Assembly: GCF_001984055.1 (NCBI RefSeq)
Contig: NZ_LYVO01000022.1
Span: forward strand, 1-64,000
Direction of reading: 5' to 3'
Length of the DNA stretch: 64,000 nucleotides
Source of the DNA: Variovorax sp. KK3
Lineage (GTDB): Bacteria > Pseudomonadota > Gammaproteobacteria > Burkholderiales > Burkholderiaceae_C
Part shown: positions 8,355 to 17,196 of the stretch, in pieces
Numbering within the stretch: the first letter of the stretch is position 1
How the letters are laid out: the number at the start of each line of letters is the position of its first letter
Notes under the pieces: model-generated
Database searches by the model: none
What the model was told of the DNA's origin: nothing
What the model saw: the letters and a program-made list of their open reading frames with translations, nothing else
Made by a program: the position numbers and the translations under genes

Positions 8355-9021
8355 GGCTGCTCCCGTGGTACTTGGTCACGATGTGCTGGTAGATGCCGAT
8401 CTCGACGTGAACCGGTGGCGGAAGCTGTTCAGCCAGTTCCAAAGCAACGCCGCCCAGCGCCGAAGCATCGATCGCTTCCAGGAAGATGACCCAGTCGCAC
8501 CGTTCGTCGCGTGACGCACGGATGTCCTTCTCGGTATTGGGAAGAGACGAGACCGAGGCATCCTCCTCGAAGACGGTCGCGCCGACCAGGTTTGGTCGTA
8601 GCGCGAGTCGCTTTGCAGAGAGGTCTCGGATCGCGCGCCCACATGCTTCGCGCTCCGCTGCGCCCGCATTGATGCGCAGCGTCGCGACGAAGCCGCCATC
8701 GTCGCCATGACGTTCGACGACCGTATGGATGGTTCTGACCGTGTCGGAGAAGCGACCGACGATGGCCTGAGTGCGCGCTAGCGGGTTGTTCACCGAGTGC
8801 AGGTACTCCTCCTGCCCGAAGACGGCGGCGCTTCGCGCTTCGTAGGTCACGAAGTAGCGTCGAGTTCCTTCGAGCATTCGGAAGCGTCGAGCTCTCAGCA
8901 CGCCCTGAATGCAGGAGCGCTCGAAGAGATGCTGCCGGTTGTACCAGTCGTTGAACTCGCCCTCGGCCGAGGGATCGATGTTGTTCCAGATCAGCATCGC
9001 CCCTTCAGTGGCCGCCAGCAT
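8344..9021 (-). CDS. Conserved protein with EthD-like/dimeric alpha-beta barrel character
   Basis: A 225-residue protein. The start ATG 9021 has AGGAGA upstream, whereas the longer open frame lacks one. The N-terminal part (AMLIWNNIDPSAEGEFNDWYNRQHLFER) has the spacing and residues of dimeric alpha-beta barrel proteins that act on small polar or aromatic products. A second barrel-like half follows with a VEIGIYQHIVT end. No catalytic motif can be named. It overlaps the SnoaL-like gene upstream by 17 bp and the SDR gene downstream by 11 bp, so it belongs firmly to the operon. The function is unassigned; a role as an isomerase, monooxygenase-like or product-handling protein is only an inference. 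Confidence 0.7.
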   Translation of the reverse strand: MLAATEGAMLIWNNIDPSAEGEFNDWYNRQHLFERSCIQGVLRARRFRMLEGTRRYFVTYEARSAAVFGQEEYLHSVNNPLARTQAIVGRFSDTVRTIHTVVERHGDDGGFVATLRINAGAAEREACGRAIRDLSAKRLALRPNLVGATVFEEDASVSSLPNTEKDIRASRDERCDWVIFLEAIDASALGGVALELAEQLPPPVHVEIGIYQHIVTKYHGSSRDF

Positions 9022-9535
9022 CGTTTTCTCCTTGGATTCGTTCTTCGCAGCGGGGCATGCGCACGGACGCGTCCGAAGGCGCGTGGCGATCCACCCAATT
9101 CCATTGGGCTTCATCGAAGCCGTCGACACCCATGGCTTGCGAGACCCGGTGCACGATCTGCCAACTGCCGTCGGGCGACCGGACCAGCGAGTCCACGTAT
9201 CTCAGGTAAGCAGTCTGCTTCTGCATGTCCCATGTCTGATGCCACGCCGTCACGTAGGTGAGGGCGCGAGCCACGGAGCCGTCGACGCGAATGCTGCTTT
9301 GCCCCAAGTGGTGCGCCGTGCGACGAAAGCGGGCCTGCCGCTCTTTCATGCCGGCAACGATGCGGGCACGACCCCGGATCGGTCCTCCCCTGCCGGGGCC
9401 TTGGTCCATGACACCGTCCTCGGCGAAGATCTGGCCGACCGCGTCGATGTCGTATTCGTCGAGGCGTTGGCAGTAGGCCGCAAGGACTTCGGCAATCGCC
9501 TGGCGGTCCGTGGTGACTCGAAGTTGTGCGTCCAT
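9005..9535 (-). CDS. SnoaL-like / nuclear transport factor 2 family protein
   Basis: A 176-residue protein with the cone-shaped SnoaL_4 pattern. The N-terminal helices read AIAEVLAAYCQRLDEYDIDAV, then IFAEDGVMD and GRARIVAGM. The core continues with TAHHLGQSSIRVDG and ALTYVTAWHQ, and a C-terminal strand has DGSWQIVHR. Members include ring-hydroxylating dioxygenase beta-like subunits, ketosteroid isomerase-like enzymes and hydratases. The ATG at 9535 is 2 bases after the stop of the Bug gene, and the 3' end overlaps the next gene by 17 bp. Next to an FAD dehydrogenase and an SDR, a ketosteroid-isomerase-like role is plausible but not shown. Confidence 0.8.
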   Translation of the reverse strand: MDAQLRVTTDRQAIAEVLAAYCQRLDEYDIDAVGQIFAEDGVMDQGPGRGGPIRGRARIVAGMKERQARFRRTAHHLGQSSIRVDGSVARALTYVTAWHQTWDMQKQTAYLRYVDSLVRSPDGSWQIVHRVSQAMGVDGFDEAQWNWVDRHAPSDASVRMPRCEERIQGENDAGGH

Positions 9536-9537
9536 GG

Positions 9538-10509
9538 TCAATCCAGCGACACGCCCAGTTGCCGGATGACGCCTGACCACACCTGCGTTTCCGACGCGAT
9601 TCGCTCGCTCATCTGCTTCGGCGTGCTCGTCATGGGTGCGAGGGCCGCGCCCGTGAGCCACGTCAGCATCTGCGGCGTGCGCATTTCCTTGTCGAGCGCG
9701 TCGTTCAGGCGCTCGACGATCGGCTGGGGAATCCCCTTGGGCCCGACCAGGCCGATCCACAGCGGAGGGATGTCGAGCGCGACGCCAGCCTCCCGCAGCG
9801 TCGGCACATCGGGCAGAAGCGGGCTGCGCGCATTGCTGGCCAGCGCCAGCATCCGCATCTTGCCGGTCTTGATGTGCTGCTCGGAAAGTCCGACATCCAT
9901 CATGGCCGAATCCACCTGGCCTCCCAGCATCGCCGCCGCCACCGGCGCCTGCCCCGTGAAGGGAACGTGCAGGGTGTCGATCTCGAGCTTAGCCTTCAAC
10001 AGTTCCATGCTGAGCGTCAACGCCTGCCCCGGGCCCGTGGAGCCGTAGGTCAGGCGGCCGGGGTTCTTCTTGGCGAAGTCGACGTATTCCCGGACGGTGC
10101 CGATCTTCGTCTCGCTGCTGACCGCGAGGCCGTAGATGATCTCCGCTGCAATGCCGATGTGCGTGAAGCCGGTCTTCGGGTCGTAAGGGAGCGGCCGCTT
10201 GTAGAGGGACGGAAGGATCGAGTAAGGCGCGCTCAGCGTCACGTACAAGGTGTAGCCGTCCGGGCTGGCGTTCGCCACGTACTGCGAAGCGATGACCGTG
10301 TTGCCACCGGCCTTGTTCTCCACGAGCACCGACGCGCCGAGTCTCGTGCCCAGGCCCGGCGCGAGCTTGCGCGCCAGCGCATCGACGGAGCCGCCCGGGT
10401 TGAAGGGCACGACGAGCCGGATCGGCTTGCTCGGAAAGCTGTCGCCGTGGGCCGGCGCAGCGAGCGCGCCCAGCAAGGCGCAGAGGGTCAGGAGTATTCG
10501 TCGCTTCAT
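9538..10509 (-). CDS. Bug-family (TctC-like) solute-binding protein
   Basis: A 323-residue Bug protein with a classical Sec signal (MKRRILLTLCALLGALAAPAHG). Standard blocks follow: IRLVVPFNPGGSVDALARKL, VENKAGGNT, TYGSTGPGQALTL and VPFTGQAPVAAAMLGGQV. The start at 10509 has GAGGAGAC just upstream, and the much longer open frame before it is not coding-like. It lies in the middle of the operon between the EthD and SnoaL-like genes. It presumably captures the operon's substrate in the periplasm; the ligand is unknown. Confidence 0.92.
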   Translation of the reverse strand: MKRRILLTLCALLGALAAPAHGDSFPSKPIRLVVPFNPGGSVDALARKLAPGLGTRLGASVLVENKAGGNTVIASQYVANASPDGYTLYVTLSAPYSILPSLYKRPLPYDPKTGFTHIGIAAEIIYGLAVSSETKIGTVREYVDFAKKNPGRLTYGSTGPGQALTLSMELLKAKLEIDTLHVPFTGQAPVAAAMLGGQVDSAMMDVGLSEQHIKTGKMRMLALASNARSPLLPDVPTLREAGVALDIPPLWIGLVGPKGIPQPIVERLNDALDKEMRTPQMLTWLTGAALAPMTSTPKQMSERIASETQVWSGVIRQLGVSLD

Positions 10510-10535
10510 GTTGTCTCCTCGTTGGCGGGCATTTG

Positions 10536-11255
10536 TCAGTAGATGCGTTTTTCGTCGGAGAAGGTCAGGAACGCTGCGTCCCGATCGATGGCCGCGGGCC
10601 AGTCGGCCAGGAGTGCGTCGTGCAGCGTCATGCGATCCCGGGCCAGCGCCGACCTCATCTCCACGACGACATCGAAGTGTTCGGCCGGCCGGTTCACGTC
10701 GTCGAAGGCCGTCGTTGCCAGGCCGCGCGTCGCGCCTTCGAGCACGACGTGGTGCGTGAGCGACGTGAGCGCGCCCGCGGGCCCTTGCGCGAGCAGCCGC
10801 CGCATCCAATCTCGGAGCATTGCCTCGCCGGCCACCGGCCCGAGGTCGGGATGCCACCGGCCGAAGATCATCAGCTTGCACCCGTCGCGGGTCGGACCCA
10901 CGTGATGGGTCGACTTCGTGAACAGGACCACGGACGCGGCGACGTCGAGAAACAATGCCTCGTCGGGCCGCACCTGCTCGAGGTAACGTGAATCCTCCTG
11001 GAAGCCGGCCGTCACCCTGCTGTCCGGGCGCTGGCGCATCTGCGCCGCGCCGTCGAAGTGCCGCCGGTCGGCCGACCCGGCTGGATGCGAAAAATGGTTC
11101 TGCACGTAGTCGGCGTTGTATTCGGCATGACCGGCGCGCTGCAGCACCCGCGCATGCGTGCCGTGCCAGTGCTCGGCAAAGCGCGCCCAGCTCAGGTCGC
11201 TCCGACGCTTGAGCAGGGAGAATTTCGTGATCTCGTCCACGTCGTTCGCCTTCAT
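10536..11255 (-). CDS. EthD domain-containing protein
   Basis: A 239-residue protein. The first third (ITKFSLLKRRSDLSWARFAEHWHGTHA) is the characteristic EthD/dimeric alpha-beta barrel opening with the conserved FxxHWxxxHA pattern, and it is followed by HAEYNADYVQNHF. The EthD family was named from ethyl tert-butyl ether degradation, and members commonly accompany oxidative catabolic operons. It starts one base after the stop of the FAD-dependent dehydrogenase gene, so it is tightly linked to it. Its exact reaction is not known. Confidence 0.82.
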   Translation of the reverse strand: MKANDVDEITKFSLLKRRSDLSWARFAEHWHGTHARVLQRAGHAEYNADYVQNHFSHPAGSADRRHFDGAAQMRQRPDSRVTAGFQEDSRYLEQVRPDEALFLDVAASVVLFTKSTHHVGPTRDGCKLMIFGRWHPDLGPVAGEAMLRDWMRRLLAQGPAGALTSLTHHVVLEGATRGLATTAFDDVNRPAEHFDVVVEMRSALARDRMTLHDALLADWPAAIDRDAAFLTFSDEKRIY

Positions 11256-11256
11256 G

Positions 11257-13068
11257 TCATGCGGCGAGACGCGCCGCTTCGATGGTCGGCAAGCTCATCG
11301 CGGAGGGTGGCTCCGGCACGACAGCCTTGGCTCGCGCGGCCGCATGCATCGCAGCCCTGAAGCCGAACGTGAGCGCCGGCCCGAGCGTCGTGCCCGGTCC
11401 CGGGTAGGTCCCGGCCATCACGGACGCCATGTCGTTTCCCACTGCGTACAGGCCGTCGACAGGCTTTTCCTGCGCGTCGAGCACGCGTGCATCGGCATCC
11501 GTCCTGAGACCGGCCGAGGTGGCGATCTCCGCCGGCCACACCTCCAGCGCGACGAAGGGCCCTTTCTCGATGGGCGCGAGGCACGGGTTGGCCGCCTCCG
11601 GATCGCCGTTGAATCGATTGAGTTCGGTATCGCCCTTTCCGAAGTCGAAGTCCTTGCCCTCGCGCGCCAGCCGGTTGTACCGCTCGACAGTCGCACGAAG
11701 GGCTTGCCCGTCGATGCCCAGCTGGGTCGCGAGCGCCTCGATGCTCGGCGCGACGACGATGTATCCGGAATCACTGAAGCGCTGCAGGCGCCGCGTGCCC
11801 GGGTGGATGTGGCCGAGCCCGTACTTCCGGATGAAGTCTGCCTCGCAGAGCAGGTAGGCCGGGATTGTCTTCGTCCTGGTGTGCGAGGCATACATCCCCT
11901 GCACGAAGTCGTGATACGAACTGGCTTCATTCACGAATCGCTCGCCCTTGCCGTTGACCGCGATCAGCCCCGGCTTCGCCCTGTCGAGCAGCAGGTGGGG
12001 AAAGAGGCCGCTCGTTCCGTCGGCGCGCCGCGTCACGGACACAGGCACCCAGAAGCCTCCCGGCGCATTCGCTCTTGCATCGACCTGACCGCCGTTGCGC
12101 ATGCCGAGTTCGAGGCCGCCACCGGTGTTGCCCGGGCTGGCCATGGTGTGCATCGGTGTCGGGTTCGGCATCAGCGCCTGCCGCAAGCCGGCGTGGTGCC
12201 CGTAGCCGCCCGTGGCCACGACCACACCGTGACGTGCTTCGATTCTTCGCAGCTCTCCGGCCACCCTGACCACCACACCCGCCACCGTGTCGTCGCGCCG
12301 GATGAGATCCTGCACTTCGCCTTCGAACAGCACCGGAACCCCGTTCTGCCGGAGGCTGTGGAACAGCCGTGCGACCAGCGCGTTGCCCATCACCAGACGG
12401 GTCCCACGCGAATACGTCAGCCGGTCTTTGAGGTAGCGCAGCAGCAGCCCCCCGGCATGGAGAAAGTTGCCCATGCTCCGGAACCTGTGGATCAAGCGTG
12501 GCACGTCTTCCTTGCCCGCCATCATCCCGCCGAAGATCAGGAACTCGGGGATGGGCGGCCGCACGCGCCAGAAGTCCGGCCCCAGACGCCGCCCGTCGAA
12601 GCGTTCGGGATAGAGCGTCCGCCCATGGACGGCCGCGCCATCCATGTGGTGGTAGTCGGGGTGCTTTCCGCTGGGGTTGAAGCGGACCTCGCTCTTCTGC
12701 CGCAAGTAGTCGACCATGACAGGGCCCGTGGCGAGATAGGCGGTACGCAGCCCGCCACGGTCCCCGTCGCCAATCAGCTGGTCGAGGTAACGCGCGGCGT
12801 TCTTCGGGTCGTCGTACCAGCCGGCGTCTGCGCTCTGCCGGTTTCCGGGGATCCAGATCGTTCCTGCAGACGTCGCTGCCGTCCCCCCGACCTGGTCCGT
12901 GCGTTCGATGACGAGCGGCTTCAACCCTTCCAGCGCGGCCACCAGCGCCGTCGCCATGCCGCCAGCGCCGGCTCCCAGGATGATCAGGTCGAAGGGCGCG
13001 CCGGAAAGAGCTATTTCCACGGCTGCGCCGTTGTGGCCGGTCTCGGGCTCTGGAGCGATCTTTGGCAT
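11257..13068 (-). CDS. FAD-dependent oxidoreductase, 3-ketosteroid dehydrogenase/fumarate reductase-like
   Basis: A 603-residue flavoprotein of the FAD-binding_2 family. The dinucleotide-binding motif LIILGAGAGGMATAL lies at about residues 28-42, followed by GGTAATSAGTIWIPG. A second FAD-contact region near the C-terminus reads GLYAVGNDMASVMAGTYPGPGTTLG. The layout is that of 3-ketosteroid delta1-dehydrogenase and related dehydrogenases that place a C=C bond next to a carbonyl. The ATG at 13068 is preferred over a TTG two codons upstream. It is the first gene of a seven-gene operon and is divergent from an IclR regulator. The actual substrate may be a steroid-like or other cyclic ketone; this is an inference from the family only. 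Confidence 0.88.
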   Translation of the reverse strand: MPKIAPEPETGHNGAAVEIALSGAPFDLIILGAGAGGMATALVAALEGLKPLVIERTDQVGGTAATSAGTIWIPGNRQSADAGWYDDPKNAARYLDQLIGDGDRGGLRTAYLATGPVMVDYLRQKSEVRFNPSGKHPDYHHMDGAAVHGRTLYPERFDGRRLGPDFWRVRPPIPEFLIFGGMMAGKEDVPRLIHRFRSMGNFLHAGGLLLRYLKDRLTYSRGTRLVMGNALVARLFHSLRQNGVPVLFEGEVQDLIRRDDTVAGVVVRVAGELRRIEARHGVVVATGGYGHHAGLRQALMPNPTPMHTMASPGNTGGGLELGMRNGGQVDARANAPGGFWVPVSVTRRADGTSGLFPHLLLDRAKPGLIAVNGKGERFVNEASSYHDFVQGMYASHTRTKTIPAYLLCEADFIRKYGLGHIHPGTRRLQRFSDSGYIVVAPSIEALATQLGIDGQALRATVERYNRLAREGKDFDFGKGDTELNRFNGDPEAANPCLAPIEKGPFVALEVWPAEIATSAGLRTDADARVLDAQEKPVDGLYAVGNDMASVMAGTYPGPGTTLGPALTFGFRAAMHAAARAKAVVPEPPSAMSLPTIEAARLAA

Positions 13069-13082
13069 CTTCAAATCACATC

Positions 13083-13115
13083 ATGCGATGAATCATGATT
13101 CGCATATTATGCGAA
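13083..13115. promoter_or_regulatory. Palindromic operator between FAD dehydrogenase operon and IclR gene
   Basis: Two overlapping perfect palindromic elements lie in the divergent intergenic region: AATCATGATT at 13091-13100, and TTCGCAT-ATT-ATGCGAA at 13099-13115. An extra half-site-like ATGCGA is at 13083. On the minus strand the second palindrome contains CATAAT, a possible -10 for the operon starting at 13068. The position and symmetry fit the binding site of the adjacent IclR-type regulator. Confidence 0.6.
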
Positions 13116-13214
13116 ATACGTTTTCTCATCGATCGTGGTGGTTACCCTGATGCCCGAAACAGCGATCAGCGCGGCCGCGCGCGCCGCCACGCCTTGAAGT
13201 GGAGCGAACGCGCG

Positions 13215-14105
13215 ATGCGACAATTCCACGCGGCAACAAGAACACGCGACATGTTGGACAGCAGCTTTGCAAAAGGACTGAGCGTCCTGGACGTCTTCAA
13301 GGAAGGGCGCATCAGCGTCCACCTCGATGAGGTGGTCGACATGCTGGGCACCTCCAAGGCCACGGCATACCGATACCTGGCCACGCTGTGCGAGGCCGGA
13401 TTGCTCGCGGCGGCGCGCGGCGGCGTGTACATGCTCGGCCCGCGCATCATCGAGCTCGACCGGGCCATCCGCATCAGCGATCCGCTCCTGCGGGCCGGCA
13501 GCAAGGTCATGCGGGAGCTCAGCGACCGGCTCGAGATCAACATGCTCCTGGCCAGCTACTACCGCGACAGCATCATGTGCGTCGACATCGCATGGCCCGA
13601 CCCCGCCATTCCCTCGCATCACGAGCGAGGCTTGCCCATGTCCCTGTTCCAGGGCGCGATGGCAAAGATCATCCTGGCGCACTTGTCGCAGTACCAGCTG
13701 CGCACGCTCGCGCTCCATCACCTCAACGAAATTCGCGAAGGCGGCATGGGCCAGAACTGGACGGAGTTTCGCGCGCACATGGCTGCGCTCGCGCGGCAGG
13801 GCTACTCGGTCACGTATTCGGAACTCTTTGAAGGGGCAGTCGGTGTCTCGGCGCCGATCCTGGACCCGGACCAGAAGATCCTGGGCAGCATCACGTTCGC
13901 ATTGACCGATGAAAGATGGCGCGCTTCCAAGCAGGAGGACCTCTGCGCCGAGATCATGGAAGCGGCTGCGCGGGTCAACGCGTTGATCGCGATGGAGGCC
14001 GATGACAGCGTCGGCGATGCCGTGCCATCGCCCGCTCCTCCAATGGTCACATCAAGGCAAAGTCCGCCAGCTTCTGCACGCAAGACGCGGCGGACTCGCA
14101 CCTGA
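13215..14105 (+). CDS. IclR-family transcriptional regulator
   Basis: A 296-residue protein with an N-terminal winged helix-turn-helix (SFAKGLSVLDVFKEGRISVHLDEVVDMLGTSKATAYRYLATLCEAG, given here only as its span, residues about 17-63) and a C-terminal effector-binding GAF-like IclR domain with GAVGVSAPIL. The frame is open from 13095, but that start lies inside the palindromic operator. The ATG at 13215, or the one at 13251, is therefore more likely. It is divergent from the FAD-dehydrogenase operon and is its probable regulator. The C-terminal 30 residues are rich in Pro, Ser and Arg and look disordered. Confidence 0.88.
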   Translation: MRQFHAATRTRDMLDSSFAKGLSVLDVFKEGRISVHLDEVVDMLGTSKATAYRYLATLCEAGLLAAARGGVYMLGPRIIELDRAIRISDPLLRAGSKVMRELSDRLEINMLLASYYRDSIMCVDIAWPDPAIPSHHERGLPMSLFQGAMAKIILAHLSQYQLRTLALHHLNEIREGGMGQNWTEFRAHMAALARQGYSVTYSELFEGAVGVSAPILDPDQKILGSITFALTDERWRASKQEDLCAEIMEAAARVNALIAMEADDSVGDAVPSPAPPMVTSRQSPPASARKTRRTRT

Positions 14106-14166
14106 AAGCTTTTTCAGCCATCGCGGTCCGTACGCGAGGCTCCCGGCGTGCCGGGCGCAAACTTCG

Positions 14167-15345
14167 CTATTCCGCGGAGGGGTGCTTCAGCGCGCAGATC
14201 ACCTGGTCGGACAGCCGCTGGGAGCGCTTGCGCGACGTGTACAGCTGCGGGTAGCCAATCACCAGATGAACGAAGGTGATGTCCCGGTCCGGGTCGACCC
14301 AGAAGAGCTGGCCACCGAAGCCCGAGCCGCCGAAGGTGCGCGGTGAACTGAGCGTTCCCATGCTCGCCAGGAAAACGCCCGTGCCGCGGAGATAGAACGA
14401 CAGGCCGATGTTGGCGGGAAACGGCGTTTCCGCCTGCGACTCGACGGCGGCCTTGTAGAGGCCGCTGACCTTGTCGCCGGTCTGGATCGTCATGGCCGCA
14501 TCGACGATGGCCGGCGACAGGACCTGACGGCCTTCGACGACGCCGCCGCAGCGGAACATCTCCGCGAACCTGAAGATGTCATGGGCAGTGGACGACGCAC
14601 CACCGGCCAGAAACTCGGTCGTTGCCGAGATTTCGGAGATCTGCTCGATGTCGCGCTGCGGGATGGTGCCTTCGGAATCCAACAGCATGTTGATGGGCGC
14701 GAGGCGCTTCGCAAGATCGCCGCGTCCCGCGAGCGTCAATGCGGTGTCGGCCATTCCGGTGGGTGCGAAGACCTCGTCGGCCAAGATGCGCGTCAACGAG
14801 CGCTGCCCACCGTCGGCGCGGCGTATGACCTCCCCGAGGATTGCATGCGCCGCGCCGGCATGGTAGTTGACGACGCCTGCCGGCGCGATGTCGGGATGCA
14901 TCGCGCAGATCTTGGCGACGTAGCGTTCGTTGCCGTCTCGCCAGTCTTCCACGGGGTGCTGCATCGGCAGTCCTGCCTGGTGGCTCAGGGCGTCCCGAAT
15001 CGTGACCGCGCCTTTGCCGTGCTGCGCGAACTCGGGGACGACCTCGGCGATCCGCGTGGTGAGGCTCAGCTGTCCCCGGTCGATGAAGCGAAAGACCGCC
15101 GCCGCTGTCAATTGCTTGGTCAGCGACATCACGGGGATGACGTCGTCGGTGCGCAAGGCGCGATCTTCCTTTCGGTTGGCAAAGCCGATGGCACGGTGCA
15201 GGATGATTCTTCCTCGCCGTGCGAGCAGCAGCACGGAGCCATCCGAGATTCCGCCGTCGATCTCGCGCTGCACCGACGCAAGCATCGATTCCAGCTTGTC
15301 GTCGTCGAACCCCATTTCCTTCGGTGTCGCTTCCAGTCTGCTCAT
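14167..15345 (-). CDS. Serine hydrolase of the class C beta-lactamase/esterase family
   Basis: A 392-residue protein of the beta-lactamase fold (PF00144). The catalytic SxxK is SLTK at residues 74-77, within VIPVMSLTKQLTAAAVFRFID. The second motif, YxN-like, is VNYHAGAAH, with Tyr as the expected general base. The C-terminal region has FGGSGFGGQLFWVDPDRDI, the typical glycine-rich strand of EstB-type esterases. There is no signal peptide, so it is probably a cytoplasmic esterase or lactone/amide hydrolase rather than an antibiotic-resistance enzyme. It faces the IclR gene tail-to-tail with 61 bases between them. Confidence 0.88.
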   Translation of the reverse strand: MSRLEATPKEMGFDDDKLESMLASVQREIDGGISDGSVLLLARRGRIILHRAIGFANRKEDRALRTDDVIPVMSLTKQLTAAAVFRFIDRGQLSLTTRIAEVVPEFAQHGKGAVTIRDALSHQAGLPMQHPVEDWRDGNERYVAKICAMHPDIAPAGVVNYHAGAAHAILGEVIRRADGGQRSLTRILADEVFAPTGMADTALTLAGRGDLAKRLAPINMLLDSEGTIPQRDIEQISEISATTEFLAGGASSTAHDIFRFAEMFRCGGVVEGRQVLSPAIVDAAMTIQTGDKVSGLYKAAVESQAETPFPANIGLSFYLRGTGVFLASMGTLSSPRTFGGSGFGGQLFWVDPDRDITFVHLVIGYPQLYTSRKRSQRLSDQVICALKHPSAE

Positions 15346-15484
15346 TCGTCGTCCTTTGGATTAAGCCATGCTCGCCACGATGCTGCATGTCGACTCGACT
15401 CTAGGTGTTCACCACGCTCGCGCCCATGTCGTCTTCGCGATGCTCACATCCGTGATGGGTTATCGCTCGCATGGCGCACGCGCA

Positions 15485-16465
15485 TCACTCCGGTCCCACG
15501 CACCGCGACCGGATCGAGGCGGCGCACTGCCGGAACAATTGACGCAGCCAGATGTGCGTGCGGTCGCGGTGCCAACGCGCATGCCAGATGAGGCGCACGT
15601 CGAACGCAGGTGTGGAGAACGGCAAGGGCAGCACTTGGCAGCGCCTGCTCACGACGCCATCCAGCGCCATGCGCTGGGGCACGATGGCCAGCAGATCCGA
15701 GCTGGCCACGAGCGCAGCGGACGTCGACAGGTTGGCCACGCGCGCGACGACGTTCCTCGACACGCCCCGCAGCGCGAGCGCGTCGTCCACCAGCGCCTCG
15801 ATCGCCGGAAACGGCACTGGATCCGCCCCCCAGACGACGTGGCCCTGCTCGATGAACTGTTCGAACGAGAGGCGGCCCTGGATCTGCGGGTGCGCCCGGC
15901 TGGCCAGGCACACGATGCGCTGCGGATAGAGCAGCATCTGGTGCAGATCGTCGGTCTTGCTTTGCGTGAACCCCATCGAGAACTCGAGCTGGCCGTCACG
16001 CAGGAATTCGGGGGCTCGCCGGATGTCTCCTGACATGACCGTGAAGCGGAGATTCCGGGCGCTTTGCCGCACCGTTGCCAGCAGCTCCGGCATCACGACG
16101 GACGCCACGCCCTCGGTCGCCATGATCCGAAAGTGGCCGCTGGCCAAGGCGGGGTCGAACGAGCCATCCTCGGTTCCGTGATCCAGCAACTCCAGCGCGA
16201 CGCGGGCTTTCTCCGCCAGGTGCAGCGCGCGCGCGGTGGGCCGCATGCCCGACGTCGTGCGGACCAGGATCGGGTCCTTGAACACCTTGCGCAACCTCGC
16301 CAGCGCCGTGCTCATGGCAGGCTGCGAAATGCCCATCCGGTCGGCGGCCCGGGTGACGTGCTCCTCGGACACCAACATCACCAGGTAAGACAGCAGCTGC
16401 AGGTTGATCCGGCTCGCCTCGTTCGCAGTGCCAAGCGGCGGCGCGGCTTGCTGGCTGCCCTTCAT
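15485..16465 (-). CDS. LysR-family transcriptional regulator (NodD/SyrM-like)
   Basis: A 326-residue LysR regulator. The helix-turn-helix lies near residues 36-62 (EEHVTRAADRMGISQPAMST, then LARLRKVFKDPILVR), the arrangement of the NodD/NahR branch. The effector domain follows. Its ATG overlaps the stop of the SDR gene (ATGA, 16462-16465), so the regulator is the third gene of the Bug-SDR-LysR operon and is translated with it. This is unusual, since LysR genes are more often divergent from their targets. It could control its own operon or a distant one. Confidence 0.9.
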   Translation of the reverse strand: MKGSQQAAPPLGTANEASRINLQLLSYLVMLVSEEHVTRAADRMGISQPAMSTALARLRKVFKDPILVRTTSGMRPTARALHLAEKARVALELLDHGTEDGSFDPALASGHFRIMATEGVASVVMPELLATVRQSARNLRFTVMSGDIRRAPEFLRDGQLEFSMGFTQSKTDDLHQMLLYPQRIVCLASRAHPQIQGRLSFEQFIEQGHVVWGADPVPFPAIEALVDDALALRGVSRNVVARVANLSTSAALVASSDLLAIVPQRMALDGVVSRRCQVLPLPFSTPAFDVRLIWHARWHRDRTHIWLRQLFRQCAASIRSRCVGPE

Positions 16466-17196
16466 GTCATGTATCGGCCGCCATCGACGTGGATCGTCTG
16501 GCCCGTCAGGTACTCGGTGTCGAGGATCATGCGCAGCGCAGGCCACAGTTCCGCGGCGCGTCCGAGGCGCCCGAACGGCAGGCTGCCGGTGTCGGCTGGC
16601 GCCATGCCCCGGACCATGTCGCTCTCGACCATCGCCGGTGCGATGGCATTCGCCGTGATCCGATGAGCGCGCAGATATGTCGCGTAGTAGTGCATCAAGC
16701 CCTCCATCCCCGCCTTCGACGCGGCATAGGCTGCCGACAGGCGCCCGCCGGAGCGCGCAGCGCCCGACGAGACGAAGACGAGACGGCCACCGTCGGCCTT
16801 CATGTGCGGCCATGCGGCCTGCGACACGAGGAAGGCGCTGGTCAAGTTCGACCGCAGGACATGTTCGAAGGTCGCTTCGTCCAGCGCATCCAGATCGACG
16901 ACCGAGCCGATGCCTGCGTTGTTGACGACACAGTCCAGCCCGCCGAATTGCGCGACCATGGCGTCGACCATGTCCTGTACCTGGCGCGCGTCCGTCACGT
17001 CGGCCTGGAGCGCGATGACCTTGCCGCCGCCGAGGCTTAGCTGCGCAGCCAGCGCTTCCGCCGCTGCCGTATCGAAGCGGTAATTGATGGCCACATCATG
17101 CCCCTGTCGCGCAGCCTCGATCGCCAGCGCGCGACCGAGCCCACGGCCTGCGCCGGTGATCAAGATCCTCTTCGGTTCGGTCGCCAGCGGACTCAT
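16462..17196 (-). CDS. SDR-family NAD(P)-dependent oxidoreductase
   Basis: A 244-residue classical SDR. It has ILITGAGRGLGRALAIEAA at residues 11-29, DVTD, NNAGIG, the catalytic Ser region VFVSSGAARSG and YAASKAGM with Tyr and Lys. It ends with the family's TGQTIHVDGG. It overlaps the Bug gene upstream by 4 bp (ATGA at 17193-17196) and the LysR gene downstream by 4 bp. This is a three-gene unit in which every junction is coupled. It resembles 3-oxoacyl-ACP reductase-like enzymes in general layout, but its substrate is unknown. Confidence 0.92.
   Translation of the reverse strand: MSPLATEPKRILITGAGRGLGRALAIEAARQGHDVAINYRFDTAAAEALAAQLSLGGGKVIALQADVTDARQVQDMVDAMVAQFGGLDCVVNNAGIGSVVDLDALDEATFEHVLRSNLTSAFLVSQAAWPHMKADGGRLVFVSSGAARSGGRLSAAYAASKAGMEGLMHYYATYLRAHRITANAIAPAMVESDMVRGMAPADTGSLPFGRLGRAAELWPALRMILDTEYLTGQTIHVDGGRYMT

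Noticed and set aside
11158-13098. A 646-codon plus-strand frame opposite the FAD dehydrogenase
   Set aside because: It has no family motif, and the minus strand codes for a clear flavoprotein.
14167-15345. Antibiotic-resistance class C beta-lactamase
   Set aside because: The SxxK and Tyr motifs exist, but there is no signal peptide and the sequence is of the EstB-like esterase type.
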